This document shows, piece by piece, positions 8,479 through 16,615 of a stretch of DNA of 64,000 nt. The notes under the pieces were generated by a model. That model was given only the letters and a program-made list of their open reading frames with translations, was not told the origin of the DNA and searched no databases. Source of the stretch: Mycolicibacterium brisbanense (GTDB taxonomy: Bacteria; Actinomycetota; Actinomycetes; Mycobacteriales; Mycobacteriaceae); NCBI RefSeq assembly GCF_001570425.1, contig NZ_BCSX01000053.1, positions 186,001 through 250,000 of the forward strand. The letters are read 5' to 3'. The translations under genes and the position numbers were made by a program. Positions within the stretch are counted from its first letter, which is position 1; each line of letters starts with the position of its first letter.

Positions 8479-9408
8479 GTGCGACTCGTCTTTGCCGGAA
8501 CCCCCGAACCCGCGCTGCCGTCGCTGCGCCGATTCATCGACTCGCCGCGTCACGAAGTCGTCGCCGTGCTCACCCGCCCGGATGCCGCCGCAGGCCGCCG
8601 GGGCAAGCCCGCGCCCTCGCCGGTGGCGAAGCTGGCGCTGGAGCACGACATCCCGGTGCTGCGCCCGGCGCGGCCCAACGATGACGAATTTGTCGCCGAA
8701 CTCACCGAACTGGCCCCGGACTGCTGCGCCGTGGTGGCCTACGGCGCGCTGCTGAGCCGGCGGCTGCTGGCGGTCCCGGCGCGGGGCTGGGTGAATCTGC
8801 ACTTCTCGTTGCTGCCTGCGTGGCGCGGTGCGGCACCGGTGCAGGCGGCGATCGGCGCGGGGGACACCGTCACCGGTGCGACCACGTTCCTCATCGAACC
8901 GGCGTTGGATTCGGGCCCCGTCTACGGGGTGGTCACAGAAGCTGTCGGCAGCACCGACACCGCGGGCGACCTGCTTGGCCGCCTTGCCGTTTCGGGTGCA
9001 GCACTGCTTGAGGCCACGATCGACGGGATCGCCGACGGCTCGCTGACCGCGGTGCCGCAGCCGTCCGACGGTGTCACCATCGCGCCGAAGATCACGGTGG
9101 AGTCGGCCAAGGTGCGCTGGGATCTGCCCGCCCATGTCGTCGACCGGCACATCAGGGCGGTCACTCCCAACCCTGGCGCCTGGACGATGATCGGTGACCA
9201 GCGGGTCAAGGTGGGCCCGGTGACGGTGGTCGACGATGCCGATCCGTTGGCTCCGGGGGTGATCCAGGTGCACCGCAAGGATGTGGTGGTGGGCACGGGT
9301 TCTCAGCCGGTGCGGCTGGGCCAGATCCAGCCGCCGGGCAAGAAACTCATGAACGCCGCCGACTGGGCGCGAGGTGCCCGGCTCGACGAATCGGTACGAG
9401 CCTCATGA
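8479..9408 (+). CDS. fmt: Methionyl-tRNA formyltransferase
   Basis: A 309-residue enzyme that formylates initiator Met-tRNA from 10-formyl-tetrahydrofolate. The N-terminal formyltransferase domain carries the HxSLLPxWRGAAP signature (HFSLLPAWRGAAP) with the catalytic Asn and His just before and within it, and the C-terminal OB-like tRNA-binding domain follows from about residue 205. The length matches the family. The GTG start follows a leaderless-type -10. Its TGA overlaps the ATG of rsmB as ATGA. The order matches Rv1406-Rv1407. Confidence 0.96.
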   Translation: MRLVFAGTPEPALPSLRRFIDSPRHEVVAVLTRPDAAAGRRGKPAPSPVAKLALEHDIPVLRPARPNDDEFVAELTELAPDCCAVVAYGALLSRRLLAVPARGWVNLHFSLLPAWRGAAPVQAAIGAGDTVTGATTFLIEPALDSGPVYGVVTEAVGSTDTAGDLLGRLAVSGAALLEATIDGIADGSLTAVPQPSDGVTIAPKITVESAKVRWDLPAHVVDRHIRAVTPNPGAWTMIGDQRVKVGPVTVVDDADPLAPGVIQVHRKDVVVGTGSQPVRLGQIQPPGKKLMNAADWARGARLDESVRAS

Positions 9409-10796
9409 CCCGGCCCGACAGGCGGCCACCGCAACGCAAGCGTCAGCCGCGGCGCACCCCACTGGATCCGGCGCGCCGCGCGGCGTTCGATGTGCTGCGC
9501 GCGGTGTCCGAGCGCGATGCCTACGCCAACCTGGCGCTGCCGGCGTTGCTGACCGAACGCAAGATCGAGGGCAGGGACGCCGCTTTCGCGACCGAGCTGA
9601 CCTACGGTGCCTGCCGCGCCCGCGGGCTGCTCGACGCGGTGATCGAAAAGGCGGCTGGGCGGTCCACCGAGAACATCGATCCCGTGCTGCTCGATCTGTT
9701 GCGGCTGGGCGCCTACCAGTTGCTGCGCACGCGGGTCGAGCCGCACGCCGCGGTGTCCACCACCGTCGACCAGGCCGGTATCGAATTCGACACGGCCAGA
9801 GCAGGTTTCGTCAACGGGGTGATGCGCACCATTGCCTCTCGCGACGAGCAGGCCTGGGCCGACGAGCTGGCCCCGCCGGCGGCCACCGACCCGGTCGGGC
9901 ACTCGGCGTTCGTGCATGCCCATCCGCGCTGGATCGCCCAGGCGTTCGCCGACGCCCTCGGTGCGCGAGCCAGCGAACTCGACGCCCTGCTGACCAGCGA
10001 CGACGAGCGTCCGCTGGTTCATCTGGCGGCCAGGCCCGGTGTGTTGACGGCCGACGAACTCGCCGAGCAGGCCGACGGCACCGTCGGCAAGTACTCGCCG
10101 TATGCGGTGTATCTGCCCGGCGGCGATCCGGGGCGGCTTCCCGCCGTGCGCGACGGCGCCGCCCAGGTTCAGGACGAGGGCAGCCAGTTGGTGGCCCGGG
10201 CCCTGACGGTGGCTGAGCTCGACGGGCCGGACACCGGCCGGTGGCTGGACCTGTGCGCCGGACCGGGTGGCAAGACCGCACTGCTGGCCGCGATCGGGGC
10301 CGCCTCGGGCGCCAGGATCACCGCCGTCGAGCCGGGGGAGCGCCGCGCTGACCTGGTCGAGGAGAACACCCGCGGCTTGGGCGTCGACGTGCATCGCGTG
10401 GACGGCCGCGACTCGGGCCTGCCCCCGGGCTTCGACCGCGTGCTGGTCGATGCGCCCTGCACGGGACTCGGTGCGCTGCGGCGCCGCCCGGAGGCCCGCT
10501 GGCGTCGCGCCCCCGGCGACGTGCCCGGCCTGGCGAAACTGCAGAAGGAGCTGCTGGCCGCCGCCATCAAGCTGACCCGGCCGGGCGGGGTCGTGCTCTA
10601 CGCGACCTGTTCGCCGCACCTGGCCGAGACCGTCGGGGTGGTGGCCGATGCGCTGCGCCGCCAGCCGGTGACCGCGCTGGACACCCGAGAGCTGTTCGCC
10701 CCGGTCGACGACCTCGGTGCCGGACCGCACGTGCAGCTGTGGCCGCACCGGCATGGCACCGACGCGATGTTCGCCGCGGCCCTGAGGGTGCGATGA
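9405..10796 (+). CDS. rsmB: 16S rRNA (cytosine-5) methyltransferase RsmB/Fmu
   Basis: A 463-residue S-adenosylmethionine-dependent methyltransferase that makes m5C967 (E. coli numbering) in 16S rRNA. The N-terminal NusB-like helical domain spans about residues 20-150. The SAM-binding motif LDLCAGPGGKTALLAA lies near 282-297, and two cysteines are in place: the catalytic one in VDAPCTGLGALRR and the second in YATCSPH. ATG 9405 overlaps the fmt stop, and its own stop overlaps the ribD ATG. No rpe gene lies between rsmB and ribD, unlike M. tuberculosis. Confidence 0.95.
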   Translation: MTRPDRRPPQRKRQPRRTPLDPARRAAFDVLRAVSERDAYANLALPALLTERKIEGRDAAFATELTYGACRARGLLDAVIEKAAGRSTENIDPVLLDLLRLGAYQLLRTRVEPHAAVSTTVDQAGIEFDTARAGFVNGVMRTIASRDEQAWADELAPPAATDPVGHSAFVHAHPRWIAQAFADALGARASELDALLTSDDERPLVHLAARPGVLTADELAEQADGTVGKYSPYAVYLPGGDPGRLPAVRDGAAQVQDEGSQLVARALTVAELDGPDTGRWLDLCAGPGGKTALLAAIGAASGARITAVEPGERRADLVEENTRGLGVDVHRVDGRDSGLPPGFDRVLVDAPCTGLGALRRRPEARWRRAPGDVPGLAKLQKELLAAAIKLTRPGGVVLYATCSPHLAETVGVVADALRRQPVTALDTRELFAPVDDLGAGPHVQLWPHRHGTDAMFAAALRVR

Positions 10797-11803
10797 GCGC
10801 ACCGGCGACCGACGCCACGATGCGCCTGGCGATCGAACAGGCAAACGGCGTCAAGGGCACCACATATCCCAACCCGCCCGTCGGCGCTGTCATCGTCGAC
10901 CGCGACGGTCAGGTCGTCGGGGTGGGCGCGACTCAGCCGCCCGGCGGCCCGCACGCCGAGGTGATGGCGCTGCGCCGGGCCGGGCAGCGGGCGCTCGGCG
11001 GCACCGCGGTGGTCACCCTGGAGCCGTGCAACCATCACGGCCGCACCCCGCCGTGCGTCGATGCGCTTGTGGCAGCGGGTGTTTCGACGGTGGTGTACGC
11101 GGTCTCCGATCCCAACGAAGTGGCCGCTGGGGGCGCGGCACGGCTGGCCGATGCGGGTGTCGTGGTGGTGTCCGGTGTGCTGGCCGACGAGGTCTCGCGT
11201 GGTCCGTTGCGCGAGTGGCTGCACAAGCAGCGCACCGGTCTGCCGCACGTTACGTGGAAGTTCGCCACCAGCGTGGACGGCCGCAGCGCCGCCGCCGACG
11301 GTTCCAGCCAGTGGATCACCAGCCCGGCGGCACGCGCCGACGTGCACCGCAGGCGTGCGGTGATCGACGCCATCGTGGTCGGCACCGGCACGGTGTTCGC
11401 CGACGATCCGGCGCTCACGGCGCGCCTGGCCGACGGCAGCCTCGCCGAGCACCAGCCCCTGCGCGTCGTGGTCGGGTACCGCGAGGTGTCGTCGGAAGCC
11501 AAAGTGCTCAACGATGATTCGCGCACGATGGTGATCCGTACCCACGATCCGCACGAGGTGATCAAGTTCCTCGCCGACCGGACCGATGTGCTGCTGGAGG
11601 GTGGCCCGACGTTGGCCGGCGCGTTCCTGCGTGCCGGTGCGGTCGACCGGATCATCGCCTACGTGGCACCGATCCTGTTGGGCGGCCCCATCACTGCGGT
11701 CGACGATGTCGGTGTGCTCAGCATCGCCCAGGCGCAGCGCTGGCGCTTCGACGGGGTCGAGCCGATCGGTCCCGACGTGCTGCTCAGCCTCGTGCCCGGC
11801 TGA
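10793..11803 (+). CDS. ribD: Bifunctional riboflavin biosynthesis protein RibD
   Basis: A 336-residue bifunctional enzyme: an N-terminal diaminohydroxyphosphoribosylaminopyrimidine deaminase and a C-terminal 5-amino-6-(5-phosphoribosylamino)uracil reductase. The deaminase has the zinc motif HAEVMAL and the paired-cysteine segment EPCNHHGRTPPC. The reductase domain starts at about residue 145 (VTWKFATSVDGR) and has the NADPH-region LLEGGPTLAGAFL. ATG 10793 overlaps the rsmB stop by ATGA, so a 54-base longer open frame is rejected. It supplies the pathway completed by ribE, ribBA and ribH at 16.6-19.2 kb. Confidence 0.95.
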   Translation: MSAPATDATMRLAIEQANGVKGTTYPNPPVGAVIVDRDGQVVGVGATQPPGGPHAEVMALRRAGQRALGGTAVVTLEPCNHHGRTPPCVDALVAAGVSTVVYAVSDPNEVAAGGAARLADAGVVVVSGVLADEVSRGPLREWLHKQRTGLPHVTWKFATSVDGRSAAADGSSQWITSPAARADVHRRRAVIDAIVVGTGTVFADDPALTARLADGSLAEHQPLRVVVGYREVSSEAKVLNDDSRTMVIRTHDPHEVIKFLADRTDVLLEGGPTLAGAFLRAGAVDRIIAYVAPILLGGPITAVDDVGVLSIAQAQRWRFDGVEPIGPDVLLSLVPG

Positions 11804-11812
11804 GCCGTCGGG

Positions 11813-12805
11813 CTATTCGTCGTCCAGCGAGCGGTGCTCGATGAGGCTGCGCACACCGGTGGGGCCGAGCCGTTCCCGGAATGCCTGCACGGTGTAGCCC
11901 ACGACGGTGGCGTCGGTGCGGGCCCGCGCGGTGGCCGACCGCGGGAGCCCGAACAGCGGACCCATCTCGCCGAAGTAATCGCCGGGTGTGGAGATCCTGA
12001 CCATTTCCTCACCGCCCGTTGCCAATTCGCGGGAGATGGAAATCTCACCCGCGGTCACCACGTAGATCAGGTAACCCATCGTGCCCTGGGCGAACAACAC
12101 GTCACCGGCCCGCAACCGCACCGTTTCCGGGCCCTCGTGGGCCTCGGTCATGTGCGGCACCAACTCGACCACCTGATCGGCCAGCGGCAGGATGCGCGTG
12201 TCGTGCGTGGCGACGACCACGACGCGCTCGTCTGCGGCGAGCTCACGGATGAGCCGCAGCACCTCCTCGACCTGGATGAAATCGAGGTGGGCGGTGGGCT
12301 CGTCGGCCAGGATGAGCGGCGGGTCGAGGGCGATGGCCCGTGCCACCGCGACGCGCTGCTGCTGCCCGCCGCTCAGATCGCCTGGGCGATGGCGCATCCG
12401 GTGTTCGAGGCCGACGCGGGTGAGCAGTTCTTCGGCGCGCCGGCGCGCGTCCTGCCGGAACATCCCTGCCGCGTGCATCGGCACCATCACGTTCTCCAGC
12501 GCGGTCAGGCTGGGCACGAGGTTGAACGCCTGGAAGACGATGCCGACGGTGTCGCGTCGATAGGACGAGAGTTCCCGGCTGGCCAACGCCGTGACGTCGA
12601 TGTCGCCGAACTCGATGCGCCCGGCCGCCGGTTTGAGGATGCCGCCGAGGCAGGACAGCAGCGTGGTCTTGCCACATCCGCTGGGGCCCAACAGAATTGC
12701 CAACGAGCCAGCCTCGACTTCGAGGTCGAGGCCGTCGATCGGCCGGACGGCATAGTCGCCGCTGGAGTATTCGACGACGAGATCCTTGATGCGCAGATCG
12801 GCCAC
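11813..12805 (-). CDS. ABC transporter ATPase with C-terminal cyclic-nucleotide-binding domain
   Basis: A 330-residue fusion. Residues 1 to about 215 are an ABC ATPase of the LolD/MacB type with Walker A GPSGCGKTT, signature LSGGQQQRVAVA, Walker B LILADEPTAHLD and the H-loop THD. Residues about 225-330 form a cNMP-binding (CAP_ED) domain with GDYFGEMGPLFGLPRSATARA, which resembles the phosphate-binding cassette. The length and architecture match the M. tuberculosis pairs Rv0072-Rv0073 and Rv2563-Rv2564. It sits two bases downstream of its permease gene. ATP hydrolysis may be gated by cAMP or another nucleotide, but ligand and cargo are unknown. The annotation glutamine transporter used for these homologues is not supported by the domain type. 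Confidence 0.88.
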   Translation of the reverse strand: MADLRIKDLVVEYSSGDYAVRPIDGLDLEVEAGSLAILLGPSGCGKTTLLSCLGGILKPAAGRIEFGDIDVTALASRELSSYRRDTVGIVFQAFNLVPSLTALENVMVPMHAAGMFRQDARRRAEELLTRVGLEHRMRHRPGDLSGGQQQRVAVARAIALDPPLILADEPTAHLDFIQVEEVLRLIRELAADERVVVVATHDTRILPLADQVVELVPHMTEAHEGPETVRLRAGDVLFAQGTMGYLIYVVTAGEISISRELATGGEEMVRISTPGDYFGEMGPLFGLPRSATARARTDATVVGYTVQAFRERLGPTGVRSLIEHRSLDDE

Positions 12806-12807
12806 GG

Positions 12808-13858
12808 TCAGGGTCCTCCGAACGCAAGTGCAGGGTCGACCCCGACCGCCCGGCGCAGCCCGGCGATGCTGGCCAGCAGGCCGATCACCACGGCGATGAG
12901 TGGTAGCGCGGTGAACGCGACCGTCGGCACGTCACAGCGCATCGGGAACAGTGGGCCCAACACGATCGACAGGCCGCTGCCGAGCAGGGCCGCGAGCACG
13001 GCAACCAGAACGGCTTGCGTCGCCAGGCCGGCGAGGATCGACCGCGTGGCCACCCCGACCGCCTTGAAGACCGCGAAATCCCGGGTGCGTTCGAGCGCGG
13101 ACAGGTACACCACCGAGCCGACGATCATCGCGGCGACCGCCCAGAGCAACCCCGCCATCAGCGTCATCGCCTGGTTGGCGCCCCGCAGCGGCCGCACCAT
13201 GTCGTCCACCGCGCCGCCGCGGTCGACCACCCGGTTAGCCGTCGAGTGCCCCGGTGGGCTTGCCGCGCAAGCCGATCGACGATATGAGCGGCTGTCCGGA
13301 GAACAGCAGCTGCTGCGCGCCGGTGACGGTGAGGTAGACGTTGGCCTGGCCGGCCAGGGCGGTGGAATCGTCGACGAGGCCCACGACGTGCAGCCGCCGC
13401 GCGCCGATGTCGACGTCGGCTCCGACGGCGCGGCCCATGGTCGTCGAGGCGGCAACTTCGTCGGGCGTCGCGGGGGAGCGGCCGGTGACCACCGCGGGCG
13501 CGCCCGGGCCCCGCTCCGGTACGCCGAACACGTTGACGTTGCGCGGCGACGCGCCGTCGGGGATCGTCGAGCTGCCGTACACCACCGGCACCGCCGCCGT
13601 GATCCCTGGAAGGCGTTCGGCCCGTTGGACTTCGGCCATCGGAATCGGCGCCGAGCCCAGGAAGGGGCCGGCCGCCCCGGCCTTGATCATGAACGCGTCG
13701 AGGCCCAGCGCGTCGACGGTGCGCTGCGCCTCGACCCGGAAGCCGTTGGCCAGGCCCGTGAGCACCAGGGTCATGGCGAAAACCAGACCGGTGCCGATGA
13801 CGGCAATGGCGAATCGCCTGCGTCGCCACTGCAGGTCACGCAGCGCCGCCATCAGCAT
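12808..13858 (-). pseudogene. MacB/FtsX-type ABC permease, single-base frameshift
   Basis: The first half reads from ATG 13858 with an N-terminal membrane helix (FAIAVIGTGLVFAMTLVLTGL) and a MacB-like periplasmic domain, and stops at 13235. The rest continues one frame away, with three membrane helices, to a stop at 12808. Removing one G at 13239-13240 restores an LDANRVVDRGG junction and exactly 350 codons (349 residues), the length I recall for Rv0072 and Rv2563. The partner ATPase gene downstream is intact. This is a recent loss of function or a sequencing error. Confidence 0.75.
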
Positions 13859-13875
13859 GTCGACGCCTCGGTCAT
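13852..13875 (-). CDS. Seven-codon leader ORF overlapping the ABC permease start
   Basis: ATG 13875 lies six bases after TAATCT, a leaderless arrangement. It encodes MTEASTC and stops at TGA 13852-13854, within the first codons of the permease (ATG 13858). The permease start itself has no clear Shine-Dalgarno, so reading the leader may deliver ribosomes to it. This is inferred from layout only. Confidence 0.35.
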   Translation of the reverse strand: MTEASTC

Positions 13876-13881
13876 GGCTGG

Positions 13882-13887
13882 AGATTA
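13882..13887 (-). promoter_or_regulatory. -10 TAATCT upstream of the ABC permease
   Basis: TAATCT is placed to start transcription at ATG 13875, giving the permease mRNA a 17-nt leader that contains the seven-codon frame. Confidence 0.45.
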
Positions 13888-14034
13888 CCGAGCGGCACCC
13901 CGGCCAGGGGCCGATTTCACCGGGTGCAGGGCCGTTCTGGGACGGCCAGTTGTCGGTCGGTCTCGGTACACTCGTGCCAAAGCGCTTTCGCCGATGAACG
14001 TGCGCCCGGTGAACTTGAGCAAAGGAACACGAGC

Positions 14035-14202
14035 GTGACCGCTCTGCAAGACTGGCTCAGTACGTCCCCGCTGAACCCACGAATATCCCCGCGAACCGTC
14101 AAAGCACTGATCTGCGCCCCGCTACGTGGTGTACTTCCGGCCCGGCACGTGGTGGTTCGTCATGAACCACCACGCATCCGGCCAGGTGTCGAGCGCTGCT
14201 GA
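14035..14202 (+). CDS. Possible 55-residue basic protein
   Basis: This is the only candidate gene in the 345-base stretch 13859-14203. GTG 14035 is preceded by AAAGGA with eight bases spacing. A 14-codon frame (ATG 13994, MNVRPVNLSKGTRA) ends in a GTGA overlap with it, and a TACACT -10-like hexamer lies at 13967-13972. The product is basic with one Pro/Ser/Arg-rich stretch and no recognised domain. A second frame over 14126-14200 also reads like protein (YFRPGTWWFVMNHHASGQVS), so this may be the decayed end of a larger gene. It is convergent with the P55 gene, ending one base before its stop. Confidence 0.25.
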   Translation: MTALQDWLSTSPLNPRISPRTVKALICAPLRGVLPARHVVVRHEPPRIRPGVERC

Positions 14203-14203
14203 G

Positions 14204-15826
14204 CTACTGACTGCGGTGCCGGCCCGGGTGATCGTCAGACCCGTTGGTCACCCGCGTCGGCGTGCTGATCAGTTCGGTCGCGGCATCGTCGGGGTCGTCG
14301 GAGCCCTCGGTCGGGACCTCCTCGGCGTGCTCGTGGCGCCCCGCGATGAGCAGGCCGAGCAACGCACCGATGACGCATACGATGGCGGCGCTCAGGAAGA
14401 TGTCGCCGTACATCATCACGTAGGCCTCGCGATAACGCGCCGCCTGCGCGGTCAGGCGCTCGACCAGCGACATGTTGGCGTTGGTGTGCGCAGCGGCGAG
14501 CGTCGCCAGGTGCTGATTGAACCGGTAGAAGCCCCAGGCTCCCAGCGCTGCGATGCCGATCAGCATGCCGATCATGCGCGATACCACCACTGCCGCCGAC
14601 GCGATGCCGTGCTCGGCCGAGGGGACGGCCCGCAGCGCCGACGACGTCAGCGGTCCGATCACGACACCCAGGCCGAGGCCCACGATCGCCAGATCGGTGT
14701 CGAGCACGGGAAGCGTGAACAGGCCCAGGTTGTGCCGGTCGGCCAGGACATTGACCGACCAGTGCGAGACCAGGACGAAACCGCCCGCCGCGATGAGCAG
14801 GCCCGCGAACACCATGAGCCGGTCGCCGAGCTTGGTGGCCAGCCAGCCGCCGATGAGCGCGCCGATCGGCAGTGCGATCAGGAACCGCAGCAGCAGGAAC
14901 GCCGAGTGGTTCTGGTCCTGGCCCAGCACGCCCTGCCCGAACAGTTCGACGTTGACCAGGGTCACCATCAGCGCCGCGCCGGCGCACAGGGACGCGGCCA
15001 GGGCCGCCAGGAACGGCCGGAAGTGGACGCCTGCGGGGTCGATCAAGCGCGTCCTGGCGACCTTCTCCCACGCGAAGAACGCGACGGTCGCCACCGCAGC
15101 GGCGATGAGCACCGGGATACCCCACGACGGCAGCACATGCTTGCCGTCGGGTTGCGGGTTGTAGAGCCCCACCACGGTGAGCCCGAGCGCGATCGCGAGC
15201 AGCACGCCGCCCACGACGTCGACCTTCTCGGGCGGCTGATCCTTGTCCTTCGCAGGCAGGCTGAAGTGGATCATCACCATCGCGATCAGGGCCAGCGGCA
15301 CGTTGACCCAGAACACCGCCTGCCAGTGGTGGAACACCCATACCAGCGCGATGCCGTACATCGGGCCCAGGACGGCGCCCAACTCCTGGGCCGCACCCAC
15401 GCCGCCCAGCACACCCGCGCGGTTACGCGCGGACCACAGGTCCGCCGCCAACGCCAGCGTCACGGGAAGCAGGGCGCCACTGGCCGAGCCCTGGATGAGC
15501 CGGCCGATGACCAGCACGGTCACGTCGGTGGACAGCGCGGTCACGATCGAACCGACGGCAAAACCTGCCAGGCCCACCTGGATCAGCATCTTGCGGCCGA
15601 ACCGGTCCGACGCGCGGCCCAGCAACGGCATCGCGGCGATATAGCCCAGCAGGTACCCCGTGATGATCGGGGTGACCCGCTGGATCTGATTGACCGCGAT
15701 ACCGACGTCTTTCATGATGTCGACGATGATCGTGATCACGACATAGGTGTCGAGGGCGCCCAGCAGCACCGCGAGGCTGCCTGCGCTGATCGCGATTCCG
15801 CGGCTCGATGTCCGGGGCATCGGCAT
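14204..15826 (-). CDS. MFS transporter P55 (LprG partner, lipid/drug export)
   Basis: A 540-residue 14-helix major facilitator of the DHA2 type, equivalent to Rv1410c (P55). The N-terminal helix carries the LDTYVVITII motif, and loop 2-3 has motif A (GRASDRFGRK). A hydrophilic acidic C-terminal tail of about 45 residues follows the last helix. In mycobacteria P55 and LprG work together in triacylglycerol/lipoarabinomannan transport to the outer envelope and in intrinsic drug tolerance. ATG 15826 overlaps the lprG stop by one base (TGATG), so translation is coupled. Confidence 0.92.
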   Translation of the reverse strand: MPMPRTSSRGIAISAGSLAVLLGALDTYVVITIIVDIMKDVGIAVNQIQRVTPIITGYLLGYIAAMPLLGRASDRFGRKMLIQVGLAGFAVGSIVTALSTDVTVLVIGRLIQGSASGALLPVTLALAADLWSARNRAGVLGGVGAAQELGAVLGPMYGIALVWVFHHWQAVFWVNVPLALIAMVMIHFSLPAKDKDQPPEKVDVVGGVLLAIALGLTVVGLYNPQPDGKHVLPSWGIPVLIAAAVATVAFFAWEKVARTRLIDPAGVHFRPFLAALAASLCAGAALMVTLVNVELFGQGVLGQDQNHSAFLLLRFLIALPIGALIGGWLATKLGDRLMVFAGLLIAAGGFVLVSHWSVNVLADRHNLGLFTLPVLDTDLAIVGLGLGVVIGPLTSSALRAVPSAEHGIASAAVVVSRMIGMLIGIAALGAWGFYRFNQHLATLAAAHTNANMSLVERLTAQAARYREAYVMMYGDIFLSAAIVCVIGALLGLLIAGRHEHAEEVPTEGSDDPDDAATELISTPTRVTNGSDDHPGRHRSQ

Positions 15827-16542
15827 CAGCCCGCAGGCTTGGCGACGGTGACCTGCTTGCCCCAGTCAGACAACGTCATGGTGACGCTATTGCCCTCGCT
15901 GGGGGTCAGCTTGGCCTGCATGAGCGCGTGGTCGCCGTCGGACTTGATCCACGCCACGGCCGGGACCGGGGCGGTGGCCTTGATGGACGGGGCGATCGCG
16001 TTGACCGCGTCGGCGGAGACCTGCCCGGTCACCCGCACGGTGTCGACACCGCCGATGGTCTCCCGACCCTCGGCCTTGGGGTCGGTGAAGTTGGCCAGGA
16101 TGTTGGCGAGGCCCTTGTCCGGGCTGAGGATGGCCGCGATGTCGTAGATGTTGGCCGCCGGGCCCCAGTTCGACAGCGGATCACCGGGGGTCAGCGCCGC
16201 CCACAGATCGTTGTCGACGACCGCGAACTTGGCGTCGCTGATCTTCTGACCCGCCACGGTGACGTCGGCCGTGCCCTGCGCGGCCACCGCGGGCGAATTG
16301 GTGAGGTCACCGTCGAGCTTCTGGATCGGCAGCCCGCTGACGGTGCCCTGCGTGGTGAGCTGCAGGTGAACGCTCTGCTGGCCCTTGGTGGTCGCGGTGG
16401 ACTGCTGGACCAGGGTGGCCCCGTCCGGCAACGGCTCGTTGGACTTGTCCGCCGATTTGCCAGAACATCCGGCGATCAATGCGACCGCGGCGAAAAGGAT
16501 TGCGAGCAAGGATTGGACAGCGAAGCGTGGGCGCGTCTGCAT
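15826..16542 (-). CDS. lprG: Lipoprotein LprG
   Basis: A 238-residue lipoprotein of the LprG/LppX/LprA family. The signal peptide ends in the lipobox LIAGC with Cys at about residue 26. The mature domain is the half-barrel fold that binds triacylated glycolipids, recognised from GPAANIYDIAAILSPDKGLA and the C-terminal VTMTLSDWGK. It carries lipids across the periplasm for the P55 exporter, whose gene overlaps its stop. The frame is open far upstream, but TACGAT six bases before ATG 16542 sets the start and gives a length near the 236 residues of the M. tuberculosis protein. Confidence 0.93.
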   Translation of the reverse strand: MQTRPRFAVQSLLAILFAAVALIAGCSGKSADKSNEPLPDGATLVQQSTATTKGQQSVHLQLTTQGTVSGLPIQKLDGDLTNSPAVAAQGTADVTVAGQKISDAKFAVVDNDLWAALTPGDPLSNWGPAANIYDIAAILSPDKGLANILANFTDPKAEGRETIGGVDTVRVTGQVSADAVNAIAPSIKATAPVPAVAWIKSDGDHALMQAKLTPSEGNSVTMTLSDWGKQVTVAKPAG

Positions 16543-16548
16543 GACTGC

Positions 16549-16554
16549 ATCGTA
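16549..16554 (-). promoter_or_regulatory. -10 TACGAT, leaderless type, for lprG
   Basis: TACGAT lies six bases before ATG 16542. It is one half of a compact divergent promoter region with ribE. Confidence 0.55.
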
Positions 16555-16602
16555 GAGGCTCACGGTGACGGGCTGCTTTCTCCGACCGCGGGCAGGCTCC
16601 AA

Positions 16603-16608
16603 TACTCT
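16603..16608 (+). promoter_or_regulatory. -10 TACTCT, leaderless type, for ribE
   Basis: TACTCT lies seven bases before GTG 16616. With a leaderless transcript there is no room for an FMN riboswitch upstream of ribE. Confidence 0.55.
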
Positions 16609-16615
16609 GGGGGCT

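Noticed and set aside
16543..16615. FMN riboswitch before ribE
   Set aside because: The region is only 73 bases, divergent, and holds leaderless promoters for both genes.
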